NCBI GenBank assembly: GCA_964457455.1
Contig: CAYWJN010000041.1
Location: 1-21,819 of the forward strand
DNA length: 21,819 bases
Direction: 5' to 3'
Origin: JABMPU01 sp964457455
Lineage (GTDB): Bacteria > Cloacimonadota > Cloacimonadia > Cloacimonadales > TCS61
Of this stretch, positions 15,744-21,819 are shown in pieces (the stretch's first letter is position 1; each line of letters starts with the position of its first letter). The translations under genes and the position numbers were made by a program. The notes beneath the pieces were generated by a model. The model ran no database searches and had not been told where the DNA came from. It saw only the letters and a list, made by a program, of their open reading frames with translations.

Positions 15744-17084
15744 ATGCCTTTCATTTCCAACACAGATAAGGAAAGAAAAGAGATGTTGACAGCTATCGGA
15801 GTGGAAAAATTTGAAGACTTGCTGACCAATATTCCCAAAAAATTCTTTCTGAAAGAAGACTGCTGTTTAGATGAACCTTTTTCCGAATTGGAAATTAGTC
15901 GTAAGATATCTTCACTGACTGCAAGAAATGTTTCTACAACCAAATCAAACTCATTTCTGGGCGGTGGAATCTATGATCATTTTATCCCGGCAGCAGTAGA
16001 CCACATCATTTTGCGACCTGAATTTCATTCTGCATACACTCCTTACCAGGCAGAAGTAAGCCAGGGAACTTTGCAATACATCTACGAATATCAGACGATG
16101 ATCTGTGAACTTACTGGAATGGAGATTTCCAACGCAGGAATGTATGATGGTGCTTCCGCAGCAGCTGAAGCAATTCTAATGACAACCCGAAAAACTAAGA
16201 ATTTTAAAGCTATTATCTCTGGAACGCTTAATCCAAATTACCTGGAAGTAATAAAATCTTACACAGAAGGCGTGGGAATCGAGCTTGTTCTTATTCCTGC
16301 CATAAACGGACAGGTTGATCTAAATGCATTAAAAGAAGCAATAGATGACAACACCGGTTGTGTACTTTTACAAACTCCGAATTTTTTCGGTAATATCGAA
16401 GATGCTTTTGCAGTTGAGGAAATAACTCATTCTTCTAAGAAAGCCCTTTTCATTGTTGCTGTTGATCCTATATCTCTGGCTGTTATGAACTCTCCTGCAG
16501 AATATAAGGCTGATATCGTTGTGGGCGAAGGACAGTCGTTGGGAAATTCCCAGAATTATGGTGGACCTCTTTTCGGTTTCCTGGCTTCGAGCATCAAGCT
16601 GGGAAGAAGTATGCCCGGAAGAATCGTGGGAGCAACTCTGGATGCTGATGGAAAAAGAGCATATTGCTTAACTTTGCAGGCTCGAGAGCAACACATCCGT
16701 CGAGCGAAAGCAACTTCCAATATATGTTCTAATGAAGCTTTATGCAACCTGGCAGCAACTGTTTATATGACTTTGATGGGAAAAGAAGGATTGAAAGAAG
16801 TTGCTGTACAGAGCACAACAAAAGCACATTATCTGGCTGATGAAATAAACAAGCTCGATGGCTTCTCTCTGGCTTTTGATGCTGCTTTTTTCAAAGAATT
16901 TGCAGTGAAAACTCCTGTTCCGGCAAAAGAGATAATTAATAAATTAAAATCAAGGAATCTTTTTCCAGGAGTGGATCTGAAACAATTCGGATATGATAAT
17001 ATGCTGCTGGTTGCAGTAACAGAGAAAAAGAGGAAATGTGATTTGGATGAATTAGTGAATTCATTAAAAATATTCTCTCGCTAA
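15744..17084 (+). CDS. gcvPA: Glycine dehydrogenase (decarboxylating) subunit 1
   Basis: 446 residues, the N-terminal half of the split P-protein of the glycine cleavage system. With GcvPB it decarboxylates glycine and loads the aminomethyl group on the H-protein lipoyl arm. Family landmarks include FLGGGIYDHFIPAAVD, the segment RPEFHSAYTPYQAEVSQGTL (about 93-112), MYDGASAAAEA, and VGEGQSLGN...NYGGPLFGF. ATG start with AAGGAG. GcvPB follows after an inserted DUF559 element. No gcvT or gcvH is in the window. Confidence 0.96.
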   Translation: MPFISNTDKERKEMLTAIGVEKFEDLLTNIPKKFFLKEDCCLDEPFSELEISRKISSLTARNVSTTKSNSFLGGGIYDHFIPAAVDHIILRPEFHSAYTPYQAEVSQGTLQYIYEYQTMICELTGMEISNAGMYDGASAAAEAILMTTRKTKNFKAIISGTLNPNYLEVIKSYTEGVGIELVLIPAINGQVDLNALKEAIDDNTGCVLLQTPNFFGNIEDAFAVEEITHSSKKALFIVAVDPISLAVMNSPAEYKADIVVGEGQSLGNSQNYGGPLFGFLASSIKLGRSMPGRIVGATLDADGKRAYCLTLQAREQHIRRAKATSNICSNEALCNLAATVYMTLMGKEGLKEVAVQSTTKAHYLADEINKLDGFSLAFDAAFFKEFAVKTPVPAKEIINKLKSRNLFPGVDLKQFGYDNMLLVAVTEKKRKCDLDELVNSLKIFSR

Positions 17085-17097
17085 TTTCCGCTAAAAA

Positions 17098-17128
17098 CTC
17101 CCCTGAGAAGGGGAGATTAAGAGGGGTT
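17098..17128 (+). repeat. Left terminal repeat of the DUF559 element
   Basis: CTCCCCT-GAGA-AGGGGAG followed by ATTAAGAGGGGTT. It starts 13 nt after the gcvPA stop. Its GAGGGG block lies 7 nt before the TTG used by the DUF559 gene and may serve as the ribosome binding site. The hairpin could also weaken read-through into gcvPB. Confidence 0.7.
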
Positions 17129-17133
17129 TTGAA

Positions 17134-17574
17134 TTGAAATATAATCCATATAACACAAATTTGAAAAACAATGCACGAAAAAACAGGAAAGAAATGAATG
17201 CTCCCGAAGCAAATTTGTGGTACAAGGTTTTAAGAAATAGAAAATTATTAAATTATAAATTTCTCAAGCAAAAACCGATTCTAAATTATATCCTGGATTT
17301 TCACTGTTCAAAGCTTTTATTGGGAATTGAGCTAGATGGTGAAAGCCATAATGAGCAAATGAGTTATGATAAGCAACGAAGTGAATCTATAAACAAAATC
17401 GGTATTAAAATTATAAGATATTCAAACTATGATGTCTTGAGTAATCTCGATGGGGTTTATTTCGATTTGATAAAACAAATTAAAATTCGAGAGAGAGAAT
17501 TAGAACAACCCCCTTTAGTTCCCCCTTCTCAGGGGGATTTAATAAGGAAACCTAAAAGGAGAATAAATGGCTAA
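17134..17574 (+). CDS. DUF559 (Vsr/MutH-like) endonuclease-domain protein
   Basis: 146 residues; about 10-117 is the DUF559 domain, a relative of the very-short-patch-repair endonucleases in the PD-(D/E)XK fold. Visible features are the AR..RK....PE..LW start (E25 in APEANLW), KFLKQKPI...YILDF with D55, then the core IELDGESH with E66, D68 and H72, and IIRYSNYDVL. Proteins of this type are widespread but their role is not settled. The start is TTG (17134) with GAGGGG upstream. The last 24 or so residues (QPPLVPPSQGDL onward) are encoded by the right terminal repeat and flanking DNA, and the stop overlaps the gcvPB start by 8 nt. It has no known part in glycine cleavage. Confidence 0.82.
   Translation: MKYNPYNTNLKNNARKNRKEMNAPEANLWYKVLRNRKLLNYKFLKQKPILNYILDFHCSKLLLGIELDGESHNEQMSYDKQRSESINKIGIKIIRYSNYDVLSNLDGVYFDLIKQIKIRERELEQPPLVPPSQGDLIRKPKRRING
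17507..17537 (-). repeat. Right terminal repeat of the DUF559 element
   Basis: Read on the minus strand: TCCCCCT-GAGA-AGGGGGA, then ACTAAAGGGGGTT, an inverted match to the left repeat. It is translated as part of the DUF559 reading frame (PPLVPPSQGD). Confidence 0.7.
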
Positions 17575-19018
17575 AACGATCTTTGAAAAACACAGTCCTG
17601 GTAGAAAAGGTTACACACTTCCCACCAATGATGTAGAAATCTCTATAAACAAATGCATTCCTGAAAAATTCCAGAGAAAAGAAGAATTTAAACTTCCTGA
17701 AGTAAGTGAGCTTGATGTGATGCGTCATTTCCTTGAATTGAGCCATATGAACCACTGCATTGAGAAGGGTTTTTATCCGCTTGGTTCCTGCACAATGAAA
17801 TATAATCCCAAAATAAATGAAACTCTGGTTCGCAACGATGGTTTCAATAATCTGCATCCTTTTCAGGATGAAGACACTGTTCAAGGTGCTTTGGAAATTC
17901 TATATGAACTTCAGAAAGATCTGGCAGAAATATCCGGATTTTCAAATGTAACATTGCAGCCGGTTGCAGGTGCTCACGGTGAATTTACCGGTCTCAAAAT
18001 TATGAAAGTGTATCATGACCATAAGGGAAATTCCCACAAGAAGAAGATCATTCTTCCCGATTCTGCTCACGGCACAAATCCTGCCAGTGTAACTTTGGTG
18101 GGATATGAAATGGTAGAGATCAAATCCAATGAAAAAGGATTGGTTGATATTGAAGATCTGAAAGCCCATGTAAATGACGAGACAGCAGGTTTTATGCTTA
18201 CAAACCCAAACACTCTGGGTCTATTTGAATCTCAGGTTGAGGAAATTGCAGAAATAATTCACTGTGTGGATGGCTTGATGTATATGGATGGAGCAAATTT
18301 CAACGCTATTATTGGACTCGTGAAACCAGGTGAGAATGGGTTTGACATCATGCATTTCAATCTTCATAAAACTTTCGCCACTCCACATGGTGGTGGCGGT
18401 CCTGGTGCAGGTCCTATCGGTGTTCGTGAAGATCTGATTAAATTCTTACCTGCTCCCTTAATTGGGAAGAAAGATGATAGATATTTCCTCGATTATACAC
18501 ATGAAAAAACATCCTCTGGAAAGGTTCATTCCTTCTTCGGCAATTTCGCAGTGAATATTAAAGCATATATTTATCTTAAAATGCTAGGTCCAAAAGGCTT
18601 AAAACGAGTTGCAGAAAATGCAGTTATCAATGCAAATTACATCCAGAAGAAACTGGAAAATTATTATGATATCCCTTTCAAGGATTCATTCTGTATGCAC
18701 GAATTCGTAGCCAGCGGGAAATGGCAAAAGGAAAAATTTGGCATTAAAACACTGGATATTGCCAAACGCATTCTTGATAAAGGATACCACGCTCCAACAA
18801 TCTATTTTCCACTAATTGTTCCTGAAGCAATGATGATAGAACCCACAGAAACCGAAAGCAAAGAAACGCTTGATGATTTTATAGACGCTATGATCGAGAT
18901 CGCCAAAGAGTGTGAAGAACATCCTGAAATTTTAAAAAATGCTCCGCTCAATACACCTGTAAAAAGAGTGGATGATACTCTTGCTGTCAGGCTGTTGAAT
19001 GTAAAATTTGAGTGGTAG
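17567..19018 (+). CDS. gcvPB: Glycine dehydrogenase (decarboxylating) subunit 2
   Basis: 483 residues, the C-terminal half of the split P-protein, carrying the pyridoxal phosphate lysine. Signatures: GFYPLGSCTMKYNPK (68-82), QPVAGAHGE (131-139), DSAHGTNPAS (165-174), YMDGANFNAI, and FNLHKTFATPHGGGGPGAGP with the cofactor lysine at K268. ATG start with AAGGAG 5 nt upstream; this site lies inside the end of the DUF559 reading frame. It works as a partner of GcvPA, and the short original spacing seems to have been widened by the inserted element. A terminator follows about 95 nt after the stop. Confidence 0.97.
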   Translation: MAKTIFEKHSPGRKGYTLPTNDVEISINKCIPEKFQRKEEFKLPEVSELDVMRHFLELSHMNHCIEKGFYPLGSCTMKYNPKINETLVRNDGFNNLHPFQDEDTVQGALEILYELQKDLAEISGFSNVTLQPVAGAHGEFTGLKIMKVYHDHKGNSHKKKIILPDSAHGTNPASVTLVGYEMVEIKSNEKGLVDIEDLKAHVNDETAGFMLTNPNTLGLFESQVEEIAEIIHCVDGLMYMDGANFNAIIGLVKPGENGFDIMHFNLHKTFATPHGGGGPGAGPIGVREDLIKFLPAPLIGKKDDRYFLDYTHEKTSSGKVHSFFGNFAVNIKAYIYLKMLGPKGLKRVAENAVINANYIQKKLENYYDIPFKDSFCMHEFVASGKWQKEKFGIKTLDIAKRILDKGYHAPTIYFPLIVPEAMMIEPTETESKETLDDFIDAMIEIAKECEEHPEILKNAPLNTPVKRVDDTLAVRLLNVKFEW

Positions 19019-19113
19019 GTTTTTAATTTAGCAGTGAATCCGCCTTCTCCAACAGTTACCGGATACGGCGAGACAAGCTAACACTAACCAAAAACGAACA
19101 AATTATATCCGTA

Positions 19114-19140
19114 GGGACAGATCATCGATCTGCCCTTTTT
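19114..19140 (+). terminator. Rho-independent terminator after gcvPB
   Basis: GGGACAGAT (19114-19122) pairs with ATCTGCCC (19128-19135), leaving one bulged A, and is followed directly by TTTTT. This is a standard intrinsic terminator for the gcvPA-gcvPB unit. The GTAGGGACAGATC...GATCTGCCC form also resembles a dispersed repeat. Confidence 0.75.
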
Positions 19141-19285
19141 ATTATGTAATTTCTTTCACAAAATCCCAGATTCTTCCATAAGAAAAGATATTAAAAAACC
19201 GATACGAATTTTTACAAAATATTTATTTCATAACAAAAATCATCAAAAAGGTTTTAATTGCACATTCAAATTGTTCCAATTCGAG

Positions 19286-19318
19286 TTAACAAAAAATAAT
19301 TTGTTAAAAGTTTTGACA
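19286..19318 (+). promoter_or_regulatory. Palindrome and TTGACA box in the gap before the regulator gene
   Basis: The gap 19019-19527 is about 510 nt. Apart from the terminator it holds an 8-bp inverted repeat TTAACAAA (19286-19293) with TTTGTTAA (19300-19307), followed by TTGACA at 19313-19318. No gene is visible between 19141 and 19527. Whether this box is used is unclear, since a second one lies nearer the gene. Confidence 0.3.
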
Positions 19319-19458
19319 AAGGATTTTTTGCTAAGTTGAAAAAAAAACTTCATATTCAATTCCTATTAATGTCTTTTTATCTTCAATTTAACTCTATAGT
19401 AAGTCTTATGCGTCCAACATATGATAGTTATTTTATAATTATTAATAATTATTTGAAA

Positions 19459-19486
19459 ATATGTCTTGACATATATCCACACATAT
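19459..19486 (+). promoter_or_regulatory. Operator-like palindrome before the RHH regulator gene
   Basis: ATATGTC-TT-GACATAT (19459-19474) is a perfect 7-bp inverted repeat, and a third ACATAT half-site follows at 19481-19486. The palindrome contains TTGACA (19466-19471), 57 nt before the start codon. Short repeated half-sites over a -35 element are what a ribbon-helix-helix autorepressor typically binds. The link to the downstream protein is inferred. Confidence 0.5.
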
Positions 19487-19527
19487 AGAAATTCGACTCG
19501 TGAATATAATTAATGTAGGAGGATGAA

Positions 19528-20595
19528 ATGAAATATATCATTAATATTCCAAGAAATCTTTTAGAGGAAATTAGGAAGATTCTAAATAAGAAGGAATATA
19601 ATAACATTAATGAATTAGTTATAACAGCTTTAGAAAACCAAATTTCGTTAGAAGAAAGTGAAATTATTGAAGAAGATTTATTTACAACTGTTATGAGAAT
19701 GCCAAAAACTACACATAGAAAAGAAGATGAAATTAAAATTAAAAAAGATGTCTTTGAAATTCTAACATTAAAACAAACTAATAATATTAAAACATTACCG
19801 AAACCTACCGAGACAGATCTGAATTTCCCTAACGTAGAATATAAGGACAGCTGGCTTTGGGGTCAAATAAATAGAATCTTTCCCATTAAAGTTGCCTTAA
19901 GGGTTTTACTTAATATGCAGAATGAAAATAAAGACTTTATAGATTTAAATCAATTTAAAATTAAAGCTGGTGAGATAGCTAAGCTTGTTGGTCATGAACT
20001 TGCTAAAATTGATGAAAAACAAAACAGAAAACGTGATAAAAAAGTAAGCACAGCACTTCCTATAGGATTAAAAGAAGACAAGGCTTTAGCAAGATTCTAT
20101 AATCACTTTCTTGCATTTAGAAGAGCAGACAATATTTTGGACGGAGCTTTAGCCAGATTTAAGTTTGTTAATATAATTACTGATAAGGAAAATAAACAAC
20201 TTATTGGATTAACAAATGAAGGACTACAATTTGCTAAAATTAATAATTCTATATTTGATGATGATTTGTATGCAAATTCCACTCTATCTGACGAAGAAAA
20301 ATCATTTTATTTAAATCATGTAAAACAAAATGTTCCTGAGGAATTGAATCCCTTAAAAAATATTTTAGGAATAATATCAAAAGGAAATTCAACTGTTACT
20401 GAAATTGATGATAAAATCAGAGAAATAAAACAAAATTGGACTGATACAACTATCACTACGCAACGTTCAGGAACACTCGGAAGATTATTTGAATTAGGGT
20501 TAGTTGAAAAAATCAAGAAAGGTGTGAATGTGGATTATGAATTATCAAAAAATGAAACATTAAATATAATATTGGAGGATACAAATGGAAAATAA
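19528..20595 (+). CDS. Ribbon-helix-helix / winged-helix regulator-like protein
   Basis: 355 residues, no named family recognised. Residues 1-40 (MKYIINIPRNLLEEIRKILN, then INELVITALENQI) have the strand-helix-helix pattern of an RHH DNA-binding domain. The middle (about 95-270) is mixed, with no motif I can name. The end (about 280-350), with TQRSGTLGRLFELGLVEKIK and VDYELS, looks like a winged helix. A DNA-binding role is therefore likely. ATG start with a strong GGAGG. It overlaps the GHKL gene by 11 nt, so both are one operon. The stretch looks more AT-rich than its neighbours, consistent with horizontal transfer. It may control the operon or be a working part of the system. Confidence 0.65.
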   Translation: MKYIINIPRNLLEEIRKILNKKEYNNINELVITALENQISLEESEIIEEDLFTTVMRMPKTTHRKEDEIKIKKDVFEILTLKQTNNIKTLPKPTETDLNFPNVEYKDSWLWGQINRIFPIKVALRVLLNMQNENKDFIDLNQFKIKAGEIAKLVGHELAKIDEKQNRKRDKKVSTALPIGLKEDKALARFYNHFLAFRRADNILDGALARFKFVNIITDKENKQLIGLTNEGLQFAKINNSIFDDDLYANSTLSDEEKSFYLNHVKQNVPEELNPLKNILGIISKGNSTVTEIDDKIREIKQNWTDTTITTQRSGTLGRLFELGLVEKIKKGVNVDYELSKNETLNIILEDTNGK

Positions 20596-21043
20596 AGCAC
20601 TTTGTATAAACCTAGCCCAAAGCGAAACAGAAAAAGATGTAATAAATTTACTGAAAAATGTTGGTTATTGGGATAATCCTGATATGTGGAGATATTACGG
20701 AGATAATGAAAACAATTTTGCTACAATTGGTAATCAGCAAAGTAGACCAGAAGCTGCAATTGTAGAAAAATTAATTAATTCAGTTGATGCTGTTTTAATG
20801 TCTGAATGCTTATCTCGTGGAAATAATCCAGAAAGTCCTAATGCACCTAAAAGCATAAATGATGCTTTATATAAATATTTTGGAATTTATAATGGTAAGC
20901 TTTCAAGCATCCCAGCAAGGGAAAGAACAATCTTGGCAAAAAATATTCAATTCGTTGCTACAGGATTGAAATCAAATCCATGTTATATAATTGCAGATAT
21001 GGGTGAAGGACAAACACCAACCGCAGCTTTTTCGCAGCTTTGA
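20585..21043 (+). pseudogene. GHKL-type ATPase, N-terminal fragment
   Basis: 152 residues of what should be a much larger protein. The N-box of the GHKL (gyrase/Hsp90/kinase/MutL) ATP fold is visible as AAIVEKLINSVDAVL (E61, N65, D68), and the G1 box as IIADMGEGQTP (D138, G140, G142). The frame then changes to TAAFSQL and stops. The G2 lid and transducer regions are missing, so it cannot be a complete ATPase. ATG start with GGAGG 6 nt upstream, overlapping the preceding gene by 11 nt. The last codons lie on the antisense of an AraC-type gene, marking a join near 21008-21020. GHKL ATPases of this stand-alone kind occur in some defence operons; that role is inference here. Confidence 0.7.
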
Positions 21044-21558
21044 TTTTTTATTTCCTGGCTTCTTTTCATAAAATCGTTCCATAACATCGGAATTTTGTTC
21101 TCTTTTATTGTAGTCATAACTTTCATTCCTACAACTTTGAACTCCTCTTTTTCTACTAATTTTGGTTCTAACATAACTTCTCCTTTTCTTTTAAATTGTT
21201 TTTTAACATCAATTGGATTAAAATGTTTAAAAGCCTGCCTTGTTTTGCGGAGTTTTCCCGGAGTTATTGCAAATTGCTTTTTAAATGCACGTGTAAAAGA
21301 AGCTTGAGATTCGAACTGGTATCTTCCGGCAATCTCTTCGATGGTTCTTAAACTGAAAACAACTTCACGTGCAGCTTTAGAAAGCCTTCTCCTGCGAATA
21401 TAATCCTTCATTGTGTAGCCAACGATAGCTGAAAACATCCGATGAAAATGGTACATGGAAAAACAGGCAATATCAGCAACATCTTCAAGCTCGATCTTTG
21501 TAGTTAATCTGGCTTCCATAAAATCTATTGCTTTTTGAACCTGTCTGGAATAATCCAT
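20983..21558 (-). pseudogene. AraC-family regulator with GyrI-like domain, 3' end missing
   Basis: 191 residues. Residues 1-105 carry the two helix-turn-helix motifs of AraC/XylS regulators (IELEDVADIACFSMYHFHRM and RTIEEIAGRYQFESQASFTR, then FAITPGKLRK). From about 129 a GyrI/BmrR-like effector-binding domain begins (MLEPKLVEKEEFKVVGMKVM, IPMLWNDFMKRSQEIKN). Family members of this layout are usually about 280-300 residues, so roughly 90-100 are missing. The final CPSPISAII is simply the antisense of the GHKL gene. ATG start with AAGGAT. A good promoter lies just upstream. Confidence 0.8.
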
Positions 21559-21583
21559 TTCTTTATCCTTTTTTACATTTTTT

Positions 21584-21613
21584 GCTATAACAAATTTGAG
21601 ATAAGAGTGTCAA
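21584..21613 (-). promoter_or_regulatory. Promoter of the AraC-type gene
   Basis: On the minus strand TTGACA (21608-21613) is followed by TTATAG at 17 nt, or TATAGC at 18 nt. It lies about 26 nt upstream of the start codon. It is the best-formed promoter in the window. Confidence 0.55.
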
Positions 21614-21703
21614 TAAAATTTATCACATTCCTATGCTTCGACGTCATAAATGAACAAGCGAATCTATTCCTATCTGGTTTTGATGCAAAGCGTTAGAGTA
21701 TTG

Positions 21704-21729
21704 TGTTCCCACGCTGGAGTGTGGGAACA
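21704..21729. repeat. GTTCCCAC...GTGGGAAC hairpin repeat
   Basis: TGTTCCCAC (21704-21712) pairs perfectly with GTGGGAACA (21721-21729); two inner pairs extend the stem to 11 bp, leaving a 4-nt loop. It looks like a dispersed intergenic hairpin. The remaining 21559-21819 sequence has no gene. Confidence 0.55.
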
Positions 21730-21772
21730 AGCATGCCTTCATGGCTGAGTTTCAGGAACATATTTTTTTCAT

Positions 21773-21798
21773 TTGACACTAAAAACATACATTATAAT
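21773..21798 (+). promoter_or_regulatory. Possible promoter reading out of the window
   Basis: TTGACA (21773-21778) and TATAAT (21793-21798) both match the consensus exactly, but the spacer is only 14 nt, shorter than the usual 16-18. Confidence 0.35.
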
Positions 21799-21819
21799 CA
21801 ATAACCAAGATATAAAATA

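Larger units (their letters stand above)
17098..17537 (+). mobile_element. DUF559 element with hairpin terminal inverted repeats
   Basis: About 440 bp between gcvPA and gcvPB, bounded by inverted copies of one 31-nt repeat (17098-17128 and 17507-17537). Each repeat is a 7-bp stem with a GAGA loop, then a linker, then a G-rich block and GTT. The copies agree at 24 of 31 positions, and four of the seven differences are paired changes that preserve the stems. The single gene inside encodes a DUF559 endonuclease whose reading frame extends through the right repeat. No target-site duplication is obvious at the edges. Confidence 0.6.

Noticed and set aside
17134..17574. DUF559 gene as a functional part of the glycine cleavage operon
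   Set aside because: It has a Vsr-like endonuclease core, is bounded by inverted repeats, and no such protein belongs to the glycine cleavage complex. Its position is better explained by insertion.

Overview
The window is AT-rich DNA from a Gram-negative bacterium. It carries an LptD-type outer-membrane protein, a lipoprotein signal, several Sec signal peptides, and a secreted protease ending in the YPNPFNP-type (FlgD-like/Por-type) sorting domain typical of the Fibrobacteres-Chlorobi-Bacteroidetes group. Together with the split glycine decarboxylase (GcvPA/GcvPB) this points to Candidatus Cloacimonadota or a neighbouring uncultured phylum. That placement is inference; there is no rRNA here. 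No tRNA, rRNA or CRISPR array was seen.

Layout. Bases 1-1582 (minus) hold the start of a secreted protein and lysS. Bases 1583-3045 hold a MntA-HepT toxin-antitoxin pair set between two tracts of intergenic hairpins. Bases 3046-7180 (minus) form a tight four-gene unit: a GmhB-like HAD phosphatase that lacks the usual zinc ligands, a lipoprotein EEP-family nuclease/phosphatase, a secreted subtilase, and a second, soluble EEP paralogue. Bases 7298-10621 (minus) carry a STAS protein, a truncated receiver, and lptD. A divergent promoter region with two copies of the same 15-bp palindrome separates lptD from ade (adenine deaminase, plus strand). Then come a palindromic repeat, a frameshifted envelope protein gene, a possible very small gene, a DUF2461 gene and a TauE/SafE permease. 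Bases 15744-19018 carry gcvPA and gcvPB.

The two glycine decarboxylase genes are separated by a DUF559 (Vsr-like) endonuclease gene flanked by inverted copies of a 31-nt hairpin repeat. This looks like a compact mobile element inserted in frame-friendly fashion between two partner genes. A structurally similar repeat without a gene lies at 12454-12576.

The right end (19459-21558) is the most unusual part. An operator-like palindrome precedes a ribbon-helix-helix/winged-helix regulator, followed by the N-terminal part of a large GHKL-type ATPase. That ATPase is cut just after its second ATP-binding motif, where it meets the truncated 3' end of an opposing AraC/GyrI-type regulator. The junction is either a real rearrangement or an assembly join. 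The regulator plus GHKL ATPase may be the start of an uncharacterised, possibly defence-related operon whose remainder is missing here.
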